This document shows positions 23,730 through 31,620 of a DNA stretch of 33,354 nt, in pieces (positions within the stretch are counted from its first letter, which is position 1; every line of letters begins with the position of its first letter). This DNA is from Algoriphagus resistens (GTDB lineage Bacteria; Bacteroidota; Bacteroidia; Cytophagales; Cyclobacteriaceae). Under the pieces are notes generated by a model. The model ran no database searches. It was not told the DNA's origin and worked only from the letters and a program-made list of their open reading frames with translations. The DNA lies in assembly GCF_001442615.1 (NCBI RefSeq), contig NZ_LMXN01000025.1:1-33354 (forward strand). The letters run 5' to 3'. Position numbers and translations under genes: made by a program.

Positions 23730-24545
23730 TTAGAGGTATGTTTCAAGCAATACAGTCATTTCCTTTTGCAATTTCTCCGCTTCTTGTCTAGCCACTTTTG
23801 AAAAGTCTTTTTCTCCAGAAGCATATATAATTCCTCTACTGGAGTTTACCAAAAGCCCGCAACTGGAATTCATTCCATACTTAGCAACCTCCTCCAGACT
23901 CCCACCCTGTGCCCCCACACCAGGAACCAGAAAGAAATTATCCGGCACCACCTTTCTCACATCAGCTATTAATTCTCCCCGCGTAGCGCCGACCACATAC
24001 ATCAGATTTTCGGCATTACCCCATTCCAGGCTTTTTTCCAATACCGATTGGTAGAGTGGTTTGCCATTTTCATCCTTGATTAGCTGGAAGTCCATTGAGC
24101 CAACGTTAGAAGTTAAGGCCAAAAGTATCACCCACTTCTTCTCAAACTCCAAAAATGGCGTTACACTGTCTACCCCCATGTAAGGGGCTACTGTCACAGA
24201 ATCGAAGTCCATTTTTTCGAAAAACGCTTTGGCGTAAAGCAAAGAAGTATTTCCTATATCGCCACGCTTTGCATCGGCAATCGTGAAAATTTCCTTCGGT
24301 ATTATTTCCAACACTCTCTGCAGCGTTACCCACCCCTGTGGCCCCAACGCTTCAAAGAAAGCAATATTTGGCTTGTATGCTACTGCATAATCCGCCGTCT
24401 CCTCCACGATCTGCCTGCAAAAGCTAAAAATTGGGTCTGCTTCCTGCATTAAATGCGTAGGGATTTTTGCCAAATCTGGATCTAGACCGACACATAGAAA
24501 GGATGATTTTTGTTGGATCTGGGAAAAAAGCTCGGCTCTGGTCAT
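23730..24545 (-). CDS. pyrF: Orotidine-5'-phosphate decarboxylase (type 2)
   Basis: Final step of UMP synthesis: decarboxylation of OMP. The 271-aa length and the N-terminal FLCVGLDPDLAKIP segment (16-29) identify the PyrF type 2 subfamily, longer than the ~230-aa E. coli enzyme. The catalytic tetrad segment DAKRGDIGN (91-99) provides D91, K93 and D96. The phosphate-binding region VPGVGAQGG is in the last third. An exact -7 element (TACCTTTG, 24563-24570) gives a leader of about 13 nt to the ATG at 24545. It is separated from the upstream membrane-protein gene by 137 bp, so probably has its own transcript. Confidence 0.95.
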   Translation of the reverse strand: MTRAELFSQIQQKSSFLCVGLDPDLAKIPTHLMQEADPIFSFCRQIVEETADYAVAYKPNIAFFEALGPQGWVTLQRVLEIIPKEIFTIADAKRGDIGNTSLLYAKAFFEKMDFDSVTVAPYMGVDSVTPFLEFEKKWVILLALTSNVGSMDFQLIKDENGKPLYQSVLEKSLEWGNAENLMYVVGATRGELIADVRKVVPDNFFLVPGVGAQGGSLEEVAKYGMNSSCGLLVNSSRGIIYASGEKDFSKVARQEAEKLQKEMTVLLETYL

Positions 24546-24562
24546 AGATTTAAGGATTTTAG

Positions 24563-24570
24563 CAAAGGTA
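24563..24570 (-). promoter_or_regulatory. -7 promoter element of pyrF
   Basis: Minus-strand TACCTTTG, an exact TAnnTTTG, 17 nt before the ATG. The nearest TTG (24598-24600) is 27 nt away, longer than usual, so the -33 is uncertain. Confidence 0.55.
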
Positions 24571-24611
24571 GGAAATCAGTTTTTAAAGGAACACCTACAA
24601 CCATTTCTTCC

Positions 24612-24644
24612 TTGAAATTTTAAAGTGACATATTAAAACTTCAA
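24612..24644. repeat. Imperfect inverted repeat between the UPF0104 gene and pyrF
   Basis: TTGAAATTTTAA (24612-24623) pairs with TTAAAACTTCAA (24633-24644) with one mismatch and a 9-nt loop. It could end the UPF0104 transcript, but no T-run follows on the minus strand. Confidence 0.3.
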
Positions 24645-24682
24645 GAAAGACTTTTTATATTATTTTGTTGAAAACAAGCTAT

Positions 24683-25564
24683 TTACTTTTCATCAAAATT
24701 AATTGAAATCATTGATCCCATAAGGGAAACCATTGCTGTGATCAAGAAAAATATCAAACTGAAAGCGACTGCGCTGGCTTCATCTATTCCTGCATAAGTG
24801 TGTGCATAGACAAACACAAGTTCACGCGCCCCCACCCCACCAATGGTGAGGGGCAAAACTGCCACGATAGAGGAAAGTAAAAAAACCAGTTGATAGGCAA
24901 GAAAATTCTCAGTGACGCCAAGGCTTTTCAATATAAACCAGGCACATATCAGCTGAGCCACTTGACCAACCATCGACCAGCCATTGGCTTTCCAAAAAGA
25001 GGGCAGAAATGCTTTAAACATCAGCTTTTGCATAAACCAAAAAGCCGGAAACACGAGCAATATTGCTATTCCCACCAGCAATTCCCAAGAAATCAAGGGA
25101 GCAAAAGGCAAGTTCAAATCCACAGAAAGCATCAATACGAGCAATAGGGAAACTATCGCTACCAACCCGCCCAATCGATCTAAAAGTGATGTTTGAACCA
25201 GAGACTTGACAGGAATCTGGTAATGCTTGTTCAGCAGATAGACTTTGTATCCGTCTCCTCCGATTCCCCCTGGAAGAAACAGATTATAAAACATTCCTAT
25301 CAGATAAAGCTTGATGTTAAGCTTTTCCGAAATTTCCAGGTTGATATTTTTGAAATAGAGGTTTAACCGAAAGGCAGTAAACAGCTTGCTCAATACAAAA
25401 GTCAAAATAGCAGGGATTAGCCAAAGCCAATGGATGGTCCTGGTGATTTGCCAGAGTTGGTCTGTATCTATTTTTTGGAAAACCAGAAAAAGCGCCAAAC
25501 CGGTTAAAACCAGTTTAAGTACAGTTGTTAATTTTTTCTTGAGAGAATGCGCTGTTTTCGTCAA
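24683..25564 (-). CDS. UPF0104 / lysylphosphatidylglycerol-synthase-TM family protein
   Basis: A 293-aa polytopic inner-membrane protein with about 7-8 helices, matching the transmembrane (flippase-like) domain of MprF without its aminoacyl-transferase part. The conserved core FNLFLPGGIGGDGYKVYLL (about 93-111) and LPLTIGGVGARELVF (about 239-253) are the family hallmarks. Stand-alone members are often next to glycosyltransferases and are suspected of moving lipid-linked intermediates; none of this is proven here. The start lies 10 bp after the stop of the GT2 gene, so they form one operon. Confidence 0.88.
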   Translation of the reverse strand: MTKTAHSLKKKLTTVLKLVLTGLALFLVFQKIDTDQLWQITRTIHWLWLIPAILTFVLSKLFTAFRLNLYFKNINLEISEKLNIKLYLIGMFYNLFLPGGIGGDGYKVYLLNKHYQIPVKSLVQTSLLDRLGGLVAIVSLLLVLMLSVDLNLPFAPLISWELLVGIAILLVFPAFWFMQKLMFKAFLPSFWKANGWSMVGQVAQLICAWFILKSLGVTENFLAYQLVFLLSSIVAVLPLTIGGVGARELVFVYAHTYAGIDEASAVAFSLIFFLITAMVSLMGSMISINFDEK

Positions 25565-25574
25565 AATTCAGCTG

Positions 25575-26570
25575 CTAGTTAGAATCCAACTTATGATTTG
25601 AAATTAGCCGAAAATCCCCTTTAGCTTCTTGGATCCCTTGGTACACGGATCTAATCGTATACGTCTTCTTATTCTGCGATTCAAAATAAGTACGGACAAT
25701 TATTTCCGCAATAATACCCGTAGTAACAAACTGAATACCCCCAAGAACCAGAATAAAACCAAGAATCATAAGTGGTCTTCCCCAAATATCCTCTCCCAAA
25801 ATTTTTAAAATCAATAAATAGAAGTTGATCACTATGCCGATAAGAAAAGCTATCAGGCCGATTCCGCCAAACAAGTGGATTGGGCGCTGAAAATACTTTT
25901 GAAAAAAAAGCATCAATATCAAATCCGACATCACTTTGAAGGTTCGGCTCAGTCCATACTTAGACTCACCGTGGATTCTCGGATGATGTTTCACATCCAT
26001 TTCAGTCATTTTGGCGCCTTGCTGCTTAGCCAAAACCGGGATGAAACGATGAAGCTCACCATAAAGTCCCATACCCTGTGCTATCTCCGCCTTGTAGATA
26101 CGAAGTGTACACCCGTAATCGTTCAAATATACTTTGGTGCTGTTCCGTATTACCCAATTAGCGATTTTACTCGGTATTTTGCGTAGTACAAAACCGTCCT
26201 TTCTATTGGCCCTGCGACCTGCTACTACGTCCCATTCCTCATCCATTGCTTTTTTCAGCATGACAGGAATATCGGTCGGGTCATTCTGCAGATCACCATC
26301 CATAGTTGCGATATATTCGCCAATTGCCATGTCGATTCCTGCTGCCAGTGCCGTAGTCTGTCCAAAATTTCTATTAAAAATAATCAGCTTGGTTCGGCTA
26401 TTAGCGTATTTTTTCACCTCCACTACCGTATTGTCTGTAGAACCATCTTCGATTAAAATCACTTCATAATCAATCTCTTCTAAAGCGGAGTAAGTAGCTT
26501 CCAGAAGAGGTTTAATATTATCCTCCTCGTTATAAACAGTGATTACTACGGAAATCAGGGGCTTGGACAT
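25575..26570 (-). CDS. Polyprenyl-phosphate glycosyltransferase (GT2, DPM1/ArnC-like)
   Basis: Probable transfer of a sugar from a nucleotide donor to undecaprenyl phosphate. The GT-A domain begins ISVVITVYNEEDN, with IEDGSTDNT and the DxD-type TMDGDLQNDP near residue 90. Two C-terminal transmembrane helices follow (IHLFGGIGLIAFLIGIVINF and RPLMILGFILVLGGIQFV). This is the ArnC/GtrB/DPMS layout. I chose the ATG at 26570 (331 aa); an in-frame TTG at 26588 is part of the -7 element. It heads an operon with the UPF0104 gene and is divergent from an ArnT-like transferase, which would be a natural user of its product. Confidence 0.9.
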   Translation of the reverse strand: MSKPLISVVITVYNEEDNIKPLLEATYSALEEIDYEVILIEDGSTDNTVVEVKKYANSRTKLIIFNRNFGQTTALAAGIDMAIGEYIATMDGDLQNDPTDIPVMLKKAMDEEWDVVAGRRANRKDGFVLRKIPSKIANWVIRNSTKVYLNDYGCTLRIYKAEIAQGMGLYGELHRFIPVLAKQQGAKMTEMDVKHHPRIHGESKYGLSRTFKVMSDLILMLFFQKYFQRPIHLFGGIGLIAFLIGIVINFYLLILKILGEDIWGRPLMILGFILVLGGIQFVTTGIIAEIIVRTYFESQNKKTYTIRSVYQGIQEAKGDFRLISNHKLDSN

Positions 26571-26585
26571 GCGATAAAATTTCGT

Positions 26586-26617
26586 CAAAAATACGGGAAA
26601 ATACTTCTAGGGACAAA
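26586..26617 (-). promoter_or_regulatory. Promoter of the GT2-UPF0104 operon
   Basis: Minus-strand TTTG (26614-26617), a 20-nt spacer and TATTTTTG (26586-26593). The leader to the ATG at 26570 is about 11 nt. Confidence 0.72.
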
Positions 26618-26651
26618 AAAGCTTGAAATGGCTTTCGGAAGCCAACGAAAA

Positions 26652-26685
26652 TTTGGTGTGACAAAGTTCAATCGGCTTATCTTTG
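26652..26685 (+). promoter_or_regulatory. Promoter of the first ArnT-like gene
   Basis: TTTG at 26652-26655 and TATCTTTG at 26678-26685 (22-nt spacer). Only 4 nt separate the -7 element from the ATG at 26690, so a leaderless mRNA is likely. A small TGGCTT/AAGCCA hairpin (26629-26644) lies between this promoter and the divergent GT2 promoter. Confidence 0.6.
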
Positions 26686-26689
26686 CGAC

Positions 26690-28363
26690 ATGTCTTTAGT
26701 TGCTTCCAAAAACACTCAAATTAGCCCTTGGGTACTCATGCTTGCTTTTGCCGTCTTAGTTGGGCCATTTGCATTAAGTTTTCACATGCATTATCCAGAT
26801 GAGATGTATTACACGGATGCCTCTGTAAAAATGCTGCAAAATGGAGATTATCTTACTACATACCTTGGAAGCGGGGAATTGAGATTTAAGAAACCCATAG
26901 GTACTTACTGGACAGTTTTGGCAGGATTCAAGCTATTTGGAGTAACACCTTTCGCGTCTAGATTTTTCTTCCTGATAGCTGGAGCATTGACTATTGGATT
27001 TACCTACTGGACAGCAATAGTTTTAGCTGGAGATAAGAAAATAGCTGGGATTTCTGCGTTGATCATGGCGTCGAATCCCGTATTGATCTTCAGTGCCACC
27101 AGATCCATTCCAGATGTGCTACTAGTCTTGACTATGAGTGCGAGCGCCGTGGGTTTTGCAGGTCTGATCAGATTTGGTGATGTTACGCCCAAAAAGTACC
27201 TGTGGATTCTATACATCAGTTTGGCCTTGGCCTTTGAGGTAAAAGGCCTCCCGGCAGCTGCCCTTGGAGGCATTGGTTTGATTTATTTACTGGTTAACCC
27301 ATGGAAGAGAATCTCTTTGAGGACCCTTTTCCATCTTCCAGCCATTCTAGTTGCTGCAGTGATCGCTTTGTTTTGGTTTGCAGCAATGTGGAAAATCCAC
27401 GGGCCAACTTACCTCGATAGTTTTTTGGAAGACCAAGTCGGTACGCGTGTGGCATCACGCTATTTACTCATCTTTCAAAATGGATTTTTGGCATTTGGTA
27501 TCCTGATTCTGATTTTTCTCCCCTGGGTACTTTTTGCTGTATCAAAAGCCAAAAATTCTATCTTAAAAGTCAGAAAGGAAGACCCTACTTTCTTTTGGTT
27601 TGCAATTCTTTGGGGGCTGGCGATACTGGGAATGGGCGCTATGACCAGTAAATTCTATGAGCGCTACCTACTTCCGGTGGCTCCGGTATTGGCTATCTTA
27701 TTAGCATGGATCCTGGTCCGGGCAGAATTTGAAGGTAAAAGAATGGGCTTAATAATCACCAGCTGGTTTTTCATTCTCCTAAACTCTATCCTTTTTCTTT
27801 TTTGTCTTTGGCTGAACAGCAATTTAGGAGCCCCTGTGCTGATCTGGATCCAACTTATCATCGCTCTTCTGATTCTACTTTACCTTATAAGACTAACTAC
27901 AAAGAGCATAAAGCTCCCTAAGGCGATTACTTATGGGTTCTTGCTACTTTTTTTCCTCATTTCCACCGGTACCTACCAGATTTCACTTCCAGATCAAGGC
28001 CAGCAAATCAAGGCTTTTGCTGTACAGGAAAAGATCGATGCAAGTGAAAAAATTGGGTTTATAGGTAATCTTCATACCAGTAGTAAAATCAGAATTGCTT
28101 TGGGCACAGGTTTCCAGATGATAGACCTTTCTCGCTATGAGTTCAGGGATCAAATCGGAACATACGATCAACTGATTATAGAAGATAAATACCTGGATTC
28201 AATCGACGCGTCTGGCTTTCAAAAGAAAGTTGCTTCGCTAAACTGGGCTTCACGTGTTATTCCGGAGTTATTGAAAAACGCTGGAAACCCAGATTTCGAA
28301 CAGATCTTGGAGGAAAAAGGACAGAAATATTTTTGGCTGCAAAGAATCTCAGAGAAGAATTAA
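26690..28363 (+). CDS. ArnT/PMT-type glycosyltransferase (GT-C fold), copy 1
   Basis: A 557-aa inner-membrane enzyme with about 11-13 helices and a C-terminal periplasmic domain. The first periplasmic loop has the acidic motif MHYPDEMYY (the catalytic D/E position of PMT_2 enzymes) and the RFKKPIGTYW segment typical of ArnT-like proteins. Such enzymes move a sugar from polyprenyl phosphate to lipid A, glycans or protein on the periplasmic side. The likely donor is the product of the divergent GT2. The acceptor is unknown; aminoarabinose synthesis genes (arnA/B/D) are not here, so the ArnT name should not be carried over. Its stop overlaps that of the convergent second copy through TTAA (28360-28363). 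Confidence 0.88.
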   Translation: MSLVASKNTQISPWVLMLAFAVLVGPFALSFHMHYPDEMYYTDASVKMLQNGDYLTTYLGSGELRFKKPIGTYWTVLAGFKLFGVTPFASRFFFLIAGALTIGFTYWTAIVLAGDKKIAGISALIMASNPVLIFSATRSIPDVLLVLTMSASAVGFAGLIRFGDVTPKKYLWILYISLALAFEVKGLPAAALGGIGLIYLLVNPWKRISLRTLFHLPAILVAAVIALFWFAAMWKIHGPTYLDSFLEDQVGTRVASRYLLIFQNGFLAFGILILIFLPWVLFAVSKAKNSILKVRKEDPTFFWFAILWGLAILGMGAMTSKFYERYLLPVAPVLAILLAWILVRAEFEGKRMGLIITSWFFILLNSILFLFCLWLNSNLGAPVLIWIQLIIALLILLYLIRLTTKSIKLPKAITYGFLLLFFLISTGTYQISLPDQGQQIKAFAVQEKIDASEKIGFIGNLHTSSKIRIALGTGFQMIDLSRYEFRDQIGTYDQLIIEDKYLDSIDASGFQKKVASLNWASRVIPELLKNAGNPDFEQILEEKGQKYFWLQRISEKN

Positions 28364-29868
28364 AAGGTGTCAGGCAGATAGGGCTTGAACTGCTGCAACT
28401 CCCTCCAGACCTGGATTTTCGCTACTCTGAGCGATCCTTCCCGAAAAGTAACCGGCATCTCTTCTTCGTACATCAATTCCGCGAAACTTGCAAATTCTCC
28501 TGGAGAATCAAAGTTCCAGCTGACGAAAATACCAACCGCTTGCTTTCCGACAAACTGCTCCAGACCTGGCCAGAGGTCAAATTGATTTTTCCTGGCTCCC
28601 ATATTCAGCATGTAGGTTTGCGGATGGTCTGGCAAGTAAAACGAAAGTTCAGAAGCCATGTGGTAGGTTTCCGAAAACACAAACGCTTCCTTTACATTCA
28701 GACTATCCTGAAGCGAATGTAGCCTCTTTGCCAACGGCTCGTAACCGGTCATTCTCCTAAAAGCTGATTTTTCCACCTTCTTGATAGGCGTGATACTTTT
28801 GAGAAAAGTGAGATCCGGAAGTATAAACAGCAAGGGCAAACCTATACTTAGCCCAATTCCCCAATTTCTTACTTTTTGCCATGCCAGGCTCTGTCTGCAA
28901 ACCCAATCTGCTAGAAGAATAGCCAGAGTACTGTAAGCAAATACTGGCCAATTCACTTCAATGGATGTAAAGAAGCTCAAAACTGCAAATCCAGCCCAAG
29001 ACAATACCGGAGCGAGAAGGAGGTAAATGGATTTTTGGTTGCCGAAAAATTTGGGTCGCAGTAAAAACCCTATAAAAAGCGGTAGTAAAAACACAGAAAC
29101 CATGGCGAGCTGGCCTCCTAAATATTCCAGAAATTGCTTAATTGCTTTGCCAAAATCATATGCAGAAGCTTCTCCTCCACCTCCACCACTCAGCGCCGCC
29201 AAATGCTTAAATGTATAAAAATCATTTTGCCAGTTCCAGATAAGCATAGGAGCAAAACCAATAAGGCTGATTAGAAAATAGATCAGAAAATGACGCTCCT
29301 GGCCCTTCCATATTTTGGAATATACCAAGAAAATGAAGAGAAAGGGAAACATAAGGATCATTACCATCTTGGCCATCAAACCTATTGCAGTAGCCAAACC
29401 AGCCCAAATCCAACAACTTAAATTCCGCTCATGAATACCGCGATAGGCAAAATACACAGCTAAAATCCAAAAAAAAGAAAGTGAGCTGTCTGTCATGTGA
29501 AATGTAGAAGCCATCCACCACATCGGCATTGCCTGGAGAATCATTGCTGCCCAAAACCCCACCTTAAGAGAATAAAGATGACGACCCAATAGGAAAATTA
29601 CATAAGACATCCCCACTCCCAGCAGTATTGCATTGATCCGCACACCAAGCTCCGTATTCCCCAAAATAGCGGTGGAAACATAATTAAGCACTGCAACTAG
29701 CGGTGGCTTGGAGTAATAATGCCAAGCCATATTCTGAGACCAAAGCCAATATTGCGCTTCCTCCGTGAAAAGGTCTATTTCAGGTCTCAGCGTAAAAAGA
29801 ACTTTGGCAATGCCCAGGGCAATTGTAACCAACCAAAAGTATAGGGTGTATTTAGGGGGCTTTTGCAT
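28360..29868 (-). CDS. ArnT/PMT-type glycosyltransferase (GT-C fold), copy 2
   Basis: A second, clearly diverged GT-C membrane protein, 502 aa from the ATG at 29868 (MQKPPKYTLYFWL). The catalytic loop shows LFTEEAQYWLWSQ and YYSKPPLVAVLNY, the PMT_2 hallmark. HMTDSSLSFFW follows in a later loop, and multiple helices span the rest. An ATG at 29901 in the same frame lies inside the hpf terminator loop and was rejected. An exact -7 element (TAATTTTG, minus, 29918-29925) overlaps the terminator of hpf. Substrate unknown; the pair of GT-C enzymes beside a GT2 suggests two linked glycosylation steps or two acceptors. Confidence 0.87.
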   Translation of the reverse strand: MQKPPKYTLYFWLVTIALGIAKVLFTLRPEIDLFTEEAQYWLWSQNMAWHYYSKPPLVAVLNYVSTAILGNTELGVRINAILLGVGMSYVIFLLGRHLYSLKVGFWAAMILQAMPMWWMASTFHMTDSSLSFFWILAVYFAYRGIHERNLSCWIWAGLATAIGLMAKMVMILMFPFLFIFLVYSKIWKGQERHFLIYFLISLIGFAPMLIWNWQNDFYTFKHLAALSGGGGGEASAYDFGKAIKQFLEYLGGQLAMVSVFLLPLFIGFLLRPKFFGNQKSIYLLLAPVLSWAGFAVLSFFTSIEVNWPVFAYSTLAILLADWVCRQSLAWQKVRNWGIGLSIGLPLLFILPDLTFLKSITPIKKVEKSAFRRMTGYEPLAKRLHSLQDSLNVKEAFVFSETYHMASELSFYLPDHPQTYMLNMGARKNQFDLWPGLEQFVGKQAVGIFVSWNFDSPGEFASFAELMYEEEMPVTFREGSLRVAKIQVWRELQQFKPYLPDTF

Positions 29869-29881
29869 AGATGGAGTGATC

Positions 29882-29916
29882 AAAAAAAAAGCACCTCCCA
29901 TATTCTGAGAGGTGCT
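29882..29916 (-). terminator. Intrinsic terminator after hpf
   Basis: Minus-strand stem AGCACCTC/GAGGTGCT with an 11-nt loop followed by a run of eight or nine T, 22 nt after the hpf stop. Confidence 0.9.
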
Positions 29917-29917
29917 A

Positions 29918-29925
29918 CAAAATTA
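29918..29925 (-). promoter_or_regulatory. -7 element of the second GT-C gene
   Basis: Minus-strand TAATTTTG, an exact TAnnTTTG, between the hpf stop and the hpf terminator hairpin. No -33 TTG at the usual spacing. A transcript from here would start inside the terminator stem. Confidence 0.4.
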
Positions 29926-29938
29926 CTATCCTAATCGG

Positions 29939-30256
29939 TTACTGTTTAGCCAGCACGACTTTTTCTTTGTGTTTTTTAATCTGCCTTCTCAATCCTTCGA
30001 TGGCATCATCAGAAGCCGCCTCGAATGAATCGGACTGGTTTTTGGCAAAGAACTGCTTCCCGGGCACATTCATTTTGATTTCTACAATTTTATTTGCGTT
30101 GTTGTCGTTTTTGTCGAGTCTCAAAAAAACCTCTCCGTCTATGATTTGGTCATAGTATGTATCCAGTTTGTCAGCTTTTTTCTGAATAAAGTCGATAAGT
30201 TTTCGATCGGCGTCAAAATGGATGGAGTGCATCTGCAGTTTCATATTGATTTGCAT
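29939..30256 (-). CDS. hpf: Ribosome hibernation-promoting factor, HPF/RaiA family
   Basis: Short-form (105 aa) ribosome-associated inhibitor that binds the 30S decoding region under slow growth. The beta-alpha-beta core reads MHSIHFDADRKLIDFIQKK, then VFLRLDKND, VEIKMNVPG and the SFEAASDDAIEGLRRQI helix. The C-terminal dimerisation domain of long HPF is absent. The ATG at 30256 gives MQINMKLQMHS; the ATG at 30244 (MKLQMHS) is equally plausible. It follows xerC by 23 bp, so they are cotranscribed. Confidence 0.93.
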   Translation of the reverse strand: MQINMKLQMHSIHFDADRKLIDFIQKKADKLDTYYDQIIDGEVFLRLDKNDNNANKIVEIKMNVPGKQFFAKNQSDSFEAASDDAIEGLRRQIKKHKEKVVLAKQ

Positions 30257-30279
30257 TTAGTAGTGAACAAATAATTTAT

Positions 30280-31164
30280 TTATGCTTTGGGATGTGCCTG
30301 TTCGAACACAGCCTTAAGTTTTTCCATGGAATTGTGCGTATACACCTGTGTTGCGGCTAAGCTTGAATGACCGAGCAAGTCTTTTACCGCATTCAAATCT
30401 GCGCCTTTGTTGAGAAGATGAGTAGCAAAAGTGTGTCTCAGCACATGTGGACTGCGCTTTGATGTCTGCGCAAAAAGATCTAGGTAGTGCCTGACGATGC
30501 GAAAAATCATCATAGGGTAACTTTGCTTTTGTTGATTGCTGACAATAAAATACTCACTTTGACCTACTTTAGAAAATGTTTCCTCAAATACTTTTTTGTA
30601 CAGCAAAATATTCTGTTTTAAGCCTTTTGTTATAGGAATTATTCTTTCCTTTTTCCTCTTTCCAAGCACTTTTACTGAATCCTCGATCAAATTAATATCT
30701 GACCATTGTAACCCTACCAACTCAGAAAGCCGGACTCCGGTGAGGTAAAGAAACTCCATCACCATTTTGTCCCGCTGCCCTTCAAAAGTAGGTTCGTAAA
30801 CGCTTTCATTTAGAACGGCGAGAATCGTCTCTTCCTGTACAAATTCAGGTAGTTTTTTAGGATTTTTAAGACCTTTTAACTTATACGTTGGATCCTTGGA
30901 AATGATTCTAGTCCTAAGCAAAAACTTATAATACGATCTCAGAGTGGCTATTTTACGGTTAACTGAAGTAGTGCTCAACCCGCTATCTACCAGATCGATC
31001 ACCCATGCCCTAAGCTCTGGATGTTGTGCTTCAGAAATTTCATTTAGGTCGAAAGAAAGCTCAACAAACTCTTCTAATTGCCTTAGGTCCCTGCGATAGG
31101 CATCTACCGTATGTGGGCTGGCCCTTTTTTCAAACTCCAAATAATTGATGAAAGAATCGATCAT
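30280..31164 (-). CDS. xerC: Tyrosine recombinase XerC/XerD-type
   Basis: Site-specific recombinase that resolves chromosome dimers at dif. The 294-aa product has an N-terminal SAM-like DNA-binding domain (1-90) and a catalytic domain with R145 (TGVRLSEL), K169 (LGKRKK region), H240 and R243 (HVLRHTFATHLL), H266 (LLGHSS) and nucleophile Y275 (TQVYTHNS). All catalytic residues are intact. Placement between rpsU and hpf suggests a housekeeping Xer protein rather than an integrase; XerC versus XerD cannot be settled here. An rpsU terminator separates it from rpsU, and no exact -7 element was found upstream. Confidence 0.93.
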   Translation of the reverse strand: MIDSFINYLEFEKRASPHTVDAYRRDLRQLEEFVELSFDLNEISEAQHPELRAWVIDLVDSGLSTTSVNRKIATLRSYYKFLLRTRIISKDPTYKLKGLKNPKKLPEFVQEETILAVLNESVYEPTFEGQRDKMVMEFLYLTGVRLSELVGLQWSDINLIEDSVKVLGKRKKERIIPITKGLKQNILLYKKVFEETFSKVGQSEYFIVSNQQKQSYPMMIFRIVRHYLDLFAQTSKRSPHVLRHTFATHLLNKGADLNAVKDLLGHSSLAATQVYTHNSMEKLKAVFEQAHPKA

Positions 31165-31236
31165 ATGTCACGTAACTCAGAAGATAAGTTAGGAGAAAAA
31201 AAATGAATAATTGCTGACCAAAATCACAAAAGGACA

Positions 31237-31271
31237 TAAAAAAACGCACTTGCCTGATGACAAGTGCGTTT
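31237..31271 (-). terminator. Intrinsic terminator after rpsU
   Basis: Minus-strand eleven-pair stem AAACGCACTTG/CAAGTGCGTTT with an 8-nt loop and a T-run, 22 nt after the rpsU stop. Confidence 0.92.
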
Positions 31272-31293
31272 GCTATCGGAAGATCAAAACTGA

Positions 31294-31488
31294 TTACTTC
31301 GCTGCCTCTTCTTGAAGATGCTGCTTATAAGCTGCTTTGATTACTTGTGCTCTTCTTTTGATGGAAGGCTTAGTGAAAGCTTGTCTCGCACGAAGTTCAC
31401 GGACTGCACCAGTCTTGTCAAACTTCTTTTTGAAACGCTTTAGCGCTTTCTCGATTGATTCGTTCTCTTTTACGTTAACTATGATCAT
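31294..31488 (-). CDS. rpsU: 30S ribosomal protein bS21
   Basis: A 64-aa basic ribosomal protein located near the 3' end of 16S rRNA. MIIVNVKENESIEKALKRFK and the RRAQVIKAAYK C-terminus are characteristic. In Bacteroidota, bS21 with bS18 and bS6 helps hold the anti-Shine-Dalgarno tail out of reach, so most mRNAs do not use a Shine-Dalgarno. This gene is an exception: it has an extended one (31496-31505), consistent with autoregulation reported for the phylum. It is monocistronic between its own promoter and terminator. Confidence 0.97.
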   Translation of the reverse strand: MIIVNVKENESIEKALKRFKKKFDKTGAVRELRARQAFTKPSIKRRAQVIKAAYKQHLQEEAAK

Positions 31489-31495
31489 ATCTATA

Positions 31496-31505
31496 CACCC
31501 CCTTT
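31496..31505 (-). promoter_or_regulatory. Extended Shine-Dalgarno of rpsU
   Basis: The mRNA reads AAAGGGGGTG, 7 nt before the ATG. It can pair over all 10 nt with the anti-SD tail CACCUCCUUU, nine Watson-Crick pairs and one G-U. No other gene here has a comparable site that I saw. Confidence 0.85.
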
Positions 31506-31513
31506 CGTGGCTG

Positions 31514-31543
31514 CAAAGGTAGGGAATATATTTTTCAGATCAA
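31514..31543 (-). promoter_or_regulatory. Promoter of rpsU
   Basis: Minus-strand TTG (31541-31543), a 19-nt spacer and TACCTTTG (31514-31521). The leader is about 21 nt and contains little more than the extended Shine-Dalgarno. Confidence 0.75.
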
Positions 31544-31620
31544 CATTAGAATTCAAATTTGTGCTAAACGCCCTCTAGTCTCTTTTAACGGACGAAATGA
31601 TTTTAACCTTTTAGTGGGAT

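Noticed and set aside
30280..31164. Phage or integrative-element integrase
   Set aside because: Size, catalytic spacing and position between rpsU and hpf fit a housekeeping Xer recombinase; no attachment repeats or phage genes nearby.
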